Source: Candidatus Doudnabacteria bacterium
GTDB lineage: Bacteria; Patescibacteriota; Doudnabacteria; UBA920
Direction of reading: 5' to 3'
NCBI GenBank assembly: GCA_016788805.1
Contig: JAEUSE010000005.1
Span: forward strand, 1 to 13,249
Length of the DNA stretch: 13,249 nucleotides
The notes beneath the pieces were generated by a model. That model ran no database searches and was not told the origin of the DNA. It saw only the letters and a list, made by a program, of their open reading frames with translations. This document shows, piece after piece, positions 7,575-13,249 of the stretch (the stretch's first letter is position 1; every line of letters starts with the position of its first letter). The translations under genes were made by a program, and so were the position numbers.

Positions 7575-7638
7575 GGTATATACCTTACCGCAGCCACGTA
7601 ATACTCTGCCCCGACTGTATACACAATGTGTGTTCGGG
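7575..7638 (+). other. Small palindromes after the GT4 gene
   Basis: Just after the GT4 stop there is a perfect 10-bp palindrome ggtatatacc (7575-7584). A weak interrupted hairpin follows: cccga (7610-7614) with tcggg (7634-7638), enclosing acac (7621-7624) with gtgt (7628-7631). No T-run follows, so it is not a terminator. Otherwise the 7570-7771 interval shows no convincing gene or RNA. Confidence 0.25.
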
Positions 7639-7771
7639 TCCGAAATAGGGTATCCACGCCGTCTAACTGCATATCCTTTGAAGCCCCATATATAACGATT
7701 GGAATAAAACACCAACAAAACCCTACTATCCATACAACCTACCCCTTTACTGAAAGTAATACGCTAAAACA

Positions 7772-7803
7772 AAAAAACCACGCGACGATATCGGTGGTTT
7801 TTT
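7772..7803. terminator. Bidirectional Rho-independent terminator between convergent genes
   Basis: A 10-bp stem (7772-7781 aaaaaaccac with 7794-7803 gtggtttttt) around a 12-nt loop. The A and T runs give a T-tract in both directions, so it can end the plus-strand GT4 transcript (about 200 bp after its stop) and the minus-strand adaptor transcript (12 bp after its stop at 7816). Confidence 0.85.
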
Positions 7804-7815
7804 ACATGCATTCAA

Positions 7816-9375
7816 CTATTTTTGTTCTTCTACAAAAGTCACTATAACCTGACCCTGCGTCAAACCGGATTTTATTTCTATTAAACCACCGTCCGCTTCA
7901 AGGCCCGTGGTAACCGGCGTTTCAGTGTACGTTTGCTTTTTCGCGTCAGTAATAACTCGGATAAATTTCTGCCCGTCTCTCTCCACAAGAGCCCGCTGAG
8001 GTACGGAAAGACTTCCAGACTGCTTACCAACGAGCACACTCATGTTTGCGGTCATACCGGGCTTGACCTCGCTTGCCTGGTCAACGGAAGCAGTAACTTT
8101 GTAGTTTACCACTCCGGATATAACCGTGGATGCCGGGTCAACTGTCGTGACAGTGCCGGTAAAGGTTCGGTCGGCACCAAGCGCATCAAATGTATAGCTC
8201 ACTGCCTGGCCGTTAACTACCTGCGCAATATTTGCCTCGCTGATATTGGCCTCTACATATAAATTCCCCACGTCTTGTAAGGAAACAATTGATTTTAAAG
8301 CAGTGGCCTGCTCCCCTACTTTCACATCTATTTTCGTCACAGTACCCCCGCTTGGGGCACGAATAATGGTATTTTCAAACCCATTCAAAGCCGAAGCCAA
8401 CTGCGCTTGAGCAGACAAAACCTGAGCTTTGGCCGCGTCAACATCAGCAGGCCGTGCTTGAGCCTTTTTTAAATTGAGACTCGCGACTGCTTGATCGTAA
8501 GAAGTCTGTGCTGTTGCCACCACGTTTTCCGCGGTTGATACCACACTCCGCTGCGATTCCAATGCGGCGTTATAGGCGCTTTGGTTGGCCACGTAAGTTG
8601 TAGCCCTGGTATTCGGTATATCTATAGTCCAGCTGTCTCCGCCATATATAGAACTGTTAGTAAACTGAACAAACAAACCGTACTTTCCCAACTGCACCGG
8701 AGTGCTGGATTTGATTACCACATTCCCACTCTCAATACCGGAAAAAGTTAAGGGACCACCCTCGCCGCTGGTATAGGCTTTAATCACGTAACTCCCGGTG
8801 GAGGGCCCGGTATAAGTACCACTGACCGTAATGGCTGCAGTACCTAAATTATTAGCCGCAGACACAGCTGCAAGAGTTGAATTGAGTAAAGCGCTGTAGG
8901 CGTTTGAAACCGACGTTGCTTGCTGCTTCTTTGTATCCTCTAACGACTTACGAGCATTATTAAGAGCCACCTGGGCAGCGTCCACGCCTTTCTGGGCTAC
9001 ATCCACTTCTTCGCTCGTAGCACCGGACAGTACCTTGCTCAAGTTGGCTTGGGCTTGAGCCACACTTGCGCGGGCTTGAGCCACACTTGCTGCCTGGTCA
9101 CGGCTATCTAGCTGAACCAGCACATCACCTTCTTTTACTTTTTGACCTACCTTCACGGGTATTTTCTGTACTACCCCGGATGTTTTAAAGCTCAAGCTTA
9201 AATCTACGTTACTGGTCACGGTACCGGTCGCCAGCACGGTACGCTTCAAGTCTTGTCGCTTCACAACATCTGTTTGCAACGTAGCCTGTTTTTGACCGCT
9301 TCGAGTAATACCAACAATAATTAGTACAACCACCACCGCAGCTATTGCAATGCCATATTTTTTCTTTCGTGTCAT
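7816..9375 (-). CDS. MacA/HlyD-type membrane fusion (periplasmic adaptor-like) protein with beta-rich insert
   Basis: A 519-residue envelope protein. Residues 1-7 are basic and 8-24 form one membrane helix (signal anchor). Residues 36-91 hold the first lipoyl half (TGTVTSNVDLSLSFKTSG, then KVGQKVKEGDVLVQLD). A Gln/Ala-rich coiled coil spans about 92-160 and its return arm about 262-335. The second lipoyl half is IIRAPSGGTVTKIDVKVGEQ (337-356), followed by the beta-barrel (about 370-450) and membrane-proximal domain (to 519). This order is that of MacA/HlyD adaptors that join ABC or RND transporters. Unlike usual members, residues about 180-260 between the coiled-coil arms are rich in Gly, Ser, Thr and Tyr and look like a beta domain. 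The ATG at 9375 has GAGAGG just upstream. No MacB-type ATPase/permease gene follows here; the gene is terminated at 7803. A promoter lies at 9437-9465. Confidence 0.88.
   Translation of the reverse strand: MTRKKKYGIAIAAVVVVLIIVGITRSGQKQATLQTDVVKRQDLKRTVLATGTVTSNVDLSLSFKTSGVVQKIPVKVGQKVKEGDVLVQLDSRDQAASVAQARASVAQAQANLSKVLSGATSEEVDVAQKGVDAAQVALNNARKSLEDTKKQQATSVSNAYSALLNSTLAAVSAANNLGTAAITVSGTYTGPSTGSYVIKAYTSGEGGPLTFSGIESGNVVIKSSTPVQLGKYGLFVQFTNSSIYGGDSWTIDIPNTRATTYVANQSAYNAALESQRSVVSTAENVVATAQTSYDQAVASLNLKKAQARPADVDAAKAQVLSAQAQLASALNGFENTIIRAPSGGTVTKIDVKVGEQATALKSIVSLQDVGNLYVEANISEANIAQVVNGQAVSYTFDALGADRTFTGTVTTVDPASTVISGVVNYKVTASVDQASEVKPGMTANMSVLVGKQSGSLSVPQRALVERDGQKFIRVITDAKKQTYTETPVTTGLEADGGLIEIKSGLTQGQVIVTFVEEQK
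9051..9090 (-). repeat. 21-bp tandem duplication (one coiled-coil heptad) inside the adaptor gene
   Basis: The 19 bases at 9051-9069 recur exactly at 9072-9090, a period of 21 bp. They encode two successive A-S-V-A-Q-A heptads (protein residues about 95-109), so the duplication adds one heptad to the coiled coil without changing its register. Confidence 0.75.
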
Positions 9376-9434
9376 AAACCTCTCAGTTACCTTACTTGGA
9401 TAGATAATCTTACGTAAATCATACTATTTCATAC

Positions 9435-9465
9435 AAATCATACCATAAACATTGACTATAGTCAA
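9435..9465 (-). promoter_or_regulatory. Near-consensus sigma70-type promoter with palindromic operator candidate (adaptor gene)
   Basis: On the minus strand a TTGACT -35 (9465-9460) is separated by exactly 17 bp from a TATGAT -10 (9442-9437), which also has a TGG extension. Transcription would start near 9430, giving a leader of about 55 nt with the GAGAGG ribosome site. The -35 is half of a perfect 14-bp palindrome, ttgactatagtcaa (9452-9465). A 9-bp direct repeat (aaatcatac on the plus strand, 9416-9424 and 9435-9443, 19 bp apart) covers the -10 and the start region. Both could bind a regulator, but none is identified. Confidence 0.75.
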
Positions 9466-9511
9466 AAATTTCATGCTAGGCCAGCAACGAAAAAACTACT
9501 TTCCACAAGAC

Positions 9512-10228
9512 CTATTTGTTAGTATTTTGTTTGGACACCATCCGATCAATATCGGCATGGTATTGCGCGTTGTTTGGATACTTATCTACCAATGTTCTAT
9601 AGATATTGTACGCTTGCACATAGTCCCCTTTTTCTTCATAAGTCTCGGCATAGGCATGAACTATTTCCGGCGCCTGAGCAGTCTTGGTTACCGCTTGCTC
9701 AAATAGCTTCAGTCGATCCGCAGCGGACATACCAAATTGATTCTTTTCTAAAGTAATATAGTTGTTCCAGTTAGCCACGCTCGCCGCATTCAGCTCCACT
9801 GCTCGCTTAATGGCAGATAACGCCGCATCATAGTTATGCATGGCAAAATAGACTCTGTACAAGTCCTGATAACTAGTAGGATTATCGGGCAATAACTTCT
9901 GGGCGGTTACGAGCGCTTTTTGAGCATCGTCATACGCACCAATAGCGTATTGTTCATTACCCAACTGAGAGTAGAGCTTAAAACGCTCCTCAACCGAGGC
10001 ATTCTTTGCTTCCGCTGCTGCAATTTGGTTCTGAATACTTTCAATTAAGCTGTTCCGTTGCCCTTGCTGGGCCGTATCCAAATGAAGGTCCGCTGTTTTC
10101 ACTACTTCTTTTGCAGGACGCGTAACCCACCATAATCCGAAGGCAATGGCAATTATAATAAGCAGCCCTCCAATTACGAGGCCGTACTTTTTTGTCTTAT
10201 TTTCAGGTAAAGTTTCTATTTCATTCAT
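9512..10228 (-). CDS. Membrane-anchored TPR protein
   Basis: A 238-residue protein with a short polar N-terminus, one membrane helix (about 15-35, YGLVIGGLLIIIAIAFGLWW) followed by R37, and an extracytoplasmic alpha-helical domain. TPR-like repeats are visible around residues 84-113 (FKLYSQLGNEQYAIGAYDDA), 117-147 (SYQDLYRVYFAMHNYDAALSA) and 188-218 (EIVHAYAETYEEKGDYVQAY), with the usual small residue, Tyr and Gly-x-Tyr positions; 150-182 may be a degenerate repeat. TPR proteins scaffold protein complexes, here presumably at the envelope, but no partner can be named. The ATG at 10228 has no strong Shine-Dalgarno. Its own promoter is at 10272-10300. The adaptor gene follows 136 bp downstream in the same direction with a separate promoter, and no clear terminator lies between, so partial read-through is possible. 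Confidence 0.8.
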   Translation of the reverse strand: MNEIETLPENKTKKYGLVIGGLLIIIAIAFGLWWVTRPAKEVVKTADLHLDTAQQGQRNSLIESIQNQIAAAEAKNASVEERFKLYSQLGNEQYAIGAYDDAQKALVTAQKLLPDNPTSYQDLYRVYFAMHNYDAALSAIKRAVELNAASVANWNNYITLEKNQFGMSAADRLKLFEQAVTKTAQAPEIVHAYAETYEEKGDYVQAYNIYRTLVDKYPNNAQYHADIDRMVSKQNTNK

Positions 10229-10271
10229 AGGTGTGGTGGTTACTAGCTACACCGCCAAAAGGCAGATTTTT

Positions 10272-10300
10272 ATAATACCCTACTCTAAGGGAAAAGCCAA
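10272..10300 (-). promoter_or_regulatory. Promoter of the TPR gene
   Basis: On the minus strand TTGGCT (10300-10295, 4 of 6 to TTGACA) and TATTAT (10277-10272, 5 of 6 to TATAAT) are 17 bp apart. The predicted start near 10265 gives a leader of about 40 nt before the ATG at 10228. It lies just downstream of the two repeat elements. Confidence 0.65.
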
Positions 10301-10330
10301 CAGAAAAACACCTCTTTTATAACCCACCAA

Positions 10331-10473
10331 TAGACCACTTTCAAAAGTCAACGAAAACCCCTCGGCTGTCATTCCGGAAGCCACGAGGCCTTGCGAGGGC
10401 TGTCCGGAATCCATCCGAAAACCTGGATCCCGGCTCGGGGGCCGGGATGACAACTACTTTTGAAAGAAGTCTA
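10331..10473 (+). repeat. MITE-like palindromic repeat element 2
   Basis: A 143-bp element with 18-bp terminal inverted repeats (10331-10348 and 10456-10473, 16 of 18 matching). The right end, read on the minus strand, shares 13 of its 15 outer bases with element 1. The core 10367-10452 again runs from tgtcattccgg to ccgggatgaca and folds into three hairpins: 10371-10378 with 10403-10410, 10409-10413 with 10424-10428, and 10427-10434 with 10441-10448. No flanking duplication beyond a terminal TA is seen. It lies between the surface-protein terminator and the TPR promoter. Confidence 0.78.
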
Positions 10474-10474
10474 A

Positions 10475-10588
10475 TGTCATTCCGGCCTTCCGCCTCGGCC
10501 GACCAAATCGAGACCGGCCGAGCCGAAATCTAGGTTCTTAAGCCTGGATCCCGGATATTTTCCCGCAACGGAAAATTCCGGGATGACA
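10475..10588 (+). repeat. Palindromic repeat core 3, in tandem with element 2
   Basis: A third copy of the tgtcattccgg...ccgggatgaca core, starting 2 bp after element 2 ends, in the same orientation. Its first hairpin has a different inner stem (ctcggccg 10494-10501 with cggccgag 10515-10522). The second pairs 10528-10534 with 10543-10549 through a G-T wobble, and the third pairs 10548-10555 with 10577-10584. No terminal inverted repeat like those of elements 1 and 2 is seen at its right end, so it may be partial. Confidence 0.75.
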
Positions 10589-10620
10589 AAACAGGAAGCA
10601 TACAGAAAACGACATATTAA

Positions 10621-10650
10621 AACACCCTGCCCCCAAAGGGGCAGGGTGTT
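10621..10650 (-). terminator. Strong Rho-independent terminator of the surface-protein gene
   Basis: A perfect 13-bp GC-rich stem (10621-10633 with 10638-10650) and a 4-nt loop, followed on the minus strand by a T-rich tail (ttttaatatg, counting the last stem Ts). It lies 43 bp past the stop codon of the surface-protein gene at 10694. A smaller hairpin, 6-bp stem cgtagc/gctacg with loop ttgc (10652-10667), sits directly before it and may protect the message 3' end. Confidence 0.9.
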
Positions 10651-10693
10651 TCGTAGCTTGCGCTACGTACTTACCTAAACGTGCAACCTCAGA

Positions 10694-13249
10694 CTACTGC
10701 TTAATAGAGTAGCTGTTGGTTGGGAAGTTGTAGATAAGGGTACCGGTCAAGTTGGTACCGTTAGCTGGGGAAGCTGCGGAAGCATCAGCCACGAAGACTG
10801 GATACGATGCATCATCCCAGTTAAAGCCACCTGAAGTGATAGAGGTAGATACAGTAGTGGTACCACCAGCGGTGGTTACTGTACCGCCTACTACACCGTA
10901 CAAGCTAAACGTCTTGGAAGTACCGGCCTGGATGGTGTAACCATCAAAGTCGTTGTTTACTTCAGCGTTTGCTGCACCGGTTGCAAAGGTGTTACCAACA
11001 GTACCGAATTCACAGAATACAGTGGTGGTGACAGATGCGTTTGCAGCACAGCCAGAACCGGTTACTGTGGTAGTACCGTCAGCAATACGAGGAGCAGTGA
11101 TAGCGAAGGTGGTAATGTTCGAGCTACCGACAGAGAAAGCAATGTCGTTTAGCTTGATGTTACCCTTAGCATCAGCTGTTACCGTTACTTCACCAATCTT
11201 GTTTTCAGCACCAAGGATCAAACCAGTTGCCTGAGTACCATTGACGGTAACAGTTGGCTTGGAACCTACCATGGTCATGGTCGGAGCGTTAACAGTCGGG
11301 GTGATAGTAGTGGTTGTACCACCGGAAGTGTACTTCACGTAGGTAAGACCAATGTTGGTGGTTGTAGCTGGTACAACACCGCTGGTGCTTACTTCGGAGT
11401 AGTTCACAGTTACCGGCTGAGTCAAACCAGAGCCACCGTTAGGAACAGCTAAGGAAAGACCAGTCAACCAAGCAACACCGGCAACTACTGGAGCGGTTGT
11501 GCTGCCAACAGTGACAGAACTGACCGGGGTACCAGCACTTGCGGTAACGGTAAACTTCAATTCGCTAATGGTAGCAGCGCCACCGGAAGCGTTGAAGTTG
11601 AAGGTAGCAGTAGAACCACCTACGTTACCGCCATTACCAGCAGCAATGTATTGAGCTGTGGTGGAGTTAGCAGTCAACAAGGTTGGGGTTGCTACAGTAC
11701 CGGACTGAAGAGTAATGGTCTGACCAGTTATAGTAGAGCTGGTGGTGGACACATTGCTCGATACACCGATAGAAGTTACGACCAAAGAGGTTTGGACAGT
11801 TGCAGTACCACCAGTGTTTGTGCTGGTGTCGGCAAGAATGTCAATAGTCTTTGTTGCACCAGGTGCAAGAGTAAAGTCTACCGAGAAGGTGTTGGTACCG
11901 CTTGCAGAAGCAGCTGCGGTAGCAGGCTGCACTGGAACGGAACCGGAACCGGAAGTTTCAGAAGTGCGGAGAGCGGACAAGTTGGTCGAGGATGTACCGG
12001 CACCATAAGTAACGGTTACAGCCAAGTTAGTCACGCGAACGCTTTCAGAAGAGCTCTGGTTCTGGAATACGTAGGAACCAATCTTTACACCAGCGGTGTT
12101 AGGATTCTGGTTCTGGCTTGCGTATCCAGTGTTTGCAGACACAGCCAACAAACCAGTCTGGATGGTAAGGGTATTACCAGTCAAAGCAGGAGTGCTGACA
12201 GTGTTGAAGGAGCTCTGACCCTGAGCGTTGGAAGAACCAACAACAAGGTTAGCGCTGATGGTACCAGCAGTGTAGTTCTGACCAGCAGCAGGACCGCCGG
12301 ACAAAGTACCGTTGGTGCGAACATCTGCGCGAACTTCAAGGGTGCTGTCCTGACCAGCTGGGACAATCAACTGAGAGCCCAATTGGAAGGTCAAGTTACC
12401 CGAGTTCCATGCAGTTTGTGTTCCAACCTGTGAACCATTGAAGTACAAGGTCACATTCTGGAGACCATTTCCATTTGCAAACTGAGTTGCACTGGAACCG
12501 GAGTTCACGTTACATGGAGCGGAACCGTAAGTGGTACCGGAAGTACATGCGTTGATCAAAACTGGCAAAACTTGCAAGCTCTGAATCTTCACATCTTCAC
12601 CATAGGCATGAAGTTTGTACTTCGCGATAGCAGTGTTGGAACCACCACCAGTTACGTTGGTCAAGCTCTGGAAACCGGTGTCAAGAACAGCGGTCAAAGA
12701 ACCAGTACCAATGGAAATGGTTGCTGCATTGTTAGGAACAGTGCCGCTAACTGCAATGTTTACGCCAACCTGAGGATCCATGATCATAAGATCGGATGCA
12801 TTCTGGATGGAGAATTGTACGTTGCGGTTAGAACCCTTCTGGATATCAGCACGAACGTCCAAAGTGTGAGAGCCGGTAGGCAAGCTCTTTGGAGCATTCA
12901 TGAAGTTGAAGGTAGCGTAGTTGCTGCCGTTTGCCATGGTTACTACACCAGCAACACCGGAATCAACACCATCGATATACATCTTGATGTTAGAAAGGGC
13001 ATCAGCCGGAGCGGAACCAATCATGCGGAAGTTTGCGCTCTTCAAAGAAAGGGTGCGGGTGTTCACCTGCAAAGGAGCAGACCAGAACACGTAAGCGGAA
13101 GTACCAGCGTTTACGGTTGGGGTACCGGTGATGTTGTTAGCGGACAAGCTGGCAGAAGCCAAGGTTGAACCACTAGCAATGGTCATGGTGTTACCCATTA
13201 CGCTTACTGCGGAAGCAGAGCTGCCGGCAGCGGTAAGGCTGGTAAGAGA
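10694..13249 (-). CDS. Giant repetitive surface/S-layer-like protein (5' end beyond window)
   Basis: The frame is open to the right edge, so the 851 codons here are the C-terminal part of a longer protein; the ATG at 13198 is internal, since 17 in-frame codons without a stop precede it. Numbering from that Met, about five units can be seen, each opening with a T-x-T-I-x-x-G strand (near 3, 160, 343, 494 and 640). Several include a strand such as GEDVKIQSLQV, SESVRVTNLAV or KGNIKLNDIAF and then a P-x-G...L-x-V-R-A-D strand. This suggests tandem beta-sandwich domains. The protein is dominated by Ser, Thr, Gly, Ala, Asn and Val with few charges. The only cysteines are two pairs, C218/C229 and C717/C729. 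The C-terminus (YNFPTNSYSIKQ) shows no sorting motif or membrane helix. Such proteins are common as cell-surface or S-layer proteins in Patescibacteria. All nine Arg codons are CGC or CGT, which suggests high expression. Confidence 0.8.
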   Translation of the reverse strand, partial: SLTSLTAAGSSASAVSVMGNTMTIASGSTLASASLSANNITGTPTVNAGTSAYVFWSAPLQVNTRTLSLKSANFRMIGSAPADALSNIKMYIDGVDSGVAGVVTMANGSNYATFNFMNAPKSLPTGSHTLDVRADIQKGSNRNVQFSIQNASDLMIMDPQVGVNIAVSGTVPNNAATISIGTGSLTAVLDTGFQSLTNVTGGGSNTAIAKYKLHAYGEDVKIQSLQVLPVLINACTSGTTYGSAPCNVNSGSSATQFANGNGLQNVTLYFNGSQVGTQTAWNSGNLTFQLGSQLIVPAGQDSTLEVRADVRTNGTLSGGPAAGQNYTAGTISANLVVGSSNAQGQSSFNTVSTPALTGNTLTIQTGLLAVSANTGYASQNQNPNTAGVKIGSYVFQNQSSSESVRVTNLAVTVTYGAGTSSTNLSALRTSETSGSGSVPVQPATAAASASGTNTFSVDFTLAPGATKTIDILADTSTNTGGTATVQTSLVVTSIGVSSNVSTTSSTITGQTITLQSGTVATPTLLTANSTTAQYIAAGNGGNVGGSTATFNFNASGGAATISELKFTVTASAGTPVSSVTVGSTTAPVVAGVAWLTGLSLAVPNGGSGLTQPVTVNYSEVSTSGVVPATTTNIGLTYVKYTSGGTTTTITPTVNAPTMTMVGSKPTVTVNGTQATGLILGAENKIGEVTVTADAKGNIKLNDIAFSVGSSNITTFAITAPRIADGTTTVTGSGCAANASVTTTVFCEFGTVGNTFATGAANAEVNNDFDGYTIQAGTSKTFSLYGVVGGTVTTAGGTTTVSTSITSGGFNWDDASYPVFVADASAASPANGTNLTGTLIYNFPTNSYSIKQ

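Noticed and set aside
7600..7650. A gttcgggtc stretch resembling a tRNA T-arm
   Set aside because: The five-base stem needed around the loop does not pair and no acceptor or anticodon stem can be placed.
7626..7847. Plus-strand 73-codon frame between the convergent genes
   Set aside because: It runs through the bidirectional terminator and into the adaptor gene's 3' end, with no ribosome site or recognisable content.
9466..9511. Terminator after the TPR gene
   Set aside because: Only a 4-bp stem (tgct/agca) before a short T-run is present, too weak to call.
10331..10588. CRISPR-like array from two neighbouring repeats
   Set aside because: The copies are 85-115 bp, palindromic throughout and not separated by spacers of constant length, and no cas gene is present.
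11651..12433. A 260-codon plus-strand open frame inside the surface-protein gene (and a 198-codon one at 12572-13168)
   Set aside because: Both are antisense to a clearly coding, low-complexity gene whose codon bias suppresses stops on the other strand; the translations are Ser/Arg/Cys-rich and unlike real proteins.
13196..13198. ATG at 13198 as the true start of the surface-protein gene
   Set aside because: Seventeen stop-free, similar-composition codons precede it up to the window edge, no signal peptide follows it, and the first beta unit would be cut.

Overview
The window looks like a piece of a Candidate Phyla Radiation (Patescibacteria, Parcubacteria-like) genome. This is an inference from gene content: a very long Ser/Thr/Gly/Ala-rich repetitive surface protein, a MacA/HlyD-type adaptor whose hairpin tip is replaced by a beta-rich insert, a small membrane-anchored TPR protein, a dense glycosyltransferase cluster, and cloverleaf-like intergenic repeats. 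TGA is used as a stop (flippase gene), so the code is standard. No rRNA, tRNA or CRISPR array was found.

Region 1 (1-6428, minus strand) is a glycan assembly cluster. In transcription order it holds a CgeB-like glycosyltransferase, a Wzx-type flippase, a 308-residue probable glycosyltransferase, a SAM-dependent methyltransferase, a GT4 glycosyltransferase, a GT2 glycosyltransferase, and the start of a membrane protein that runs off the left edge and may be the priming sugar-phosphate transferase. Several genes overlap or lie within about 50 bp of each other, which suggests one operon. A 165-bp MITE-like palindromic repeat sits exactly at the stop codon of the methyltransferase gene.

Region 2 (6429-7815) starts with a 40-bp divergent promoter. 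It appears to drive the minus-strand cluster and a plus-strand GT4 gene, both probably as leaderless mRNAs. The GT4 gene converges on the next region, and a bidirectional terminator (7772-7803) lies between them.

Region 3 (7816-13249, minus strand) is an envelope region: a giant surface/S-layer-like protein (5' end outside the window) with a strong terminator, two cloverleaf repeats, a TPR membrane protein with its own promoter, and a periplasmic-adaptor-like protein with a near-consensus promoter overlapping a perfect palindrome. The adaptor has no transporter ATPase or permease beside it here.

Working model (inference): the left cluster builds a lipid-linked oligosaccharide, methylates it and flips it across the membrane, and this may decorate surface proteins such as the one on the right. 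The adaptor and TPR protein would act at the same envelope.
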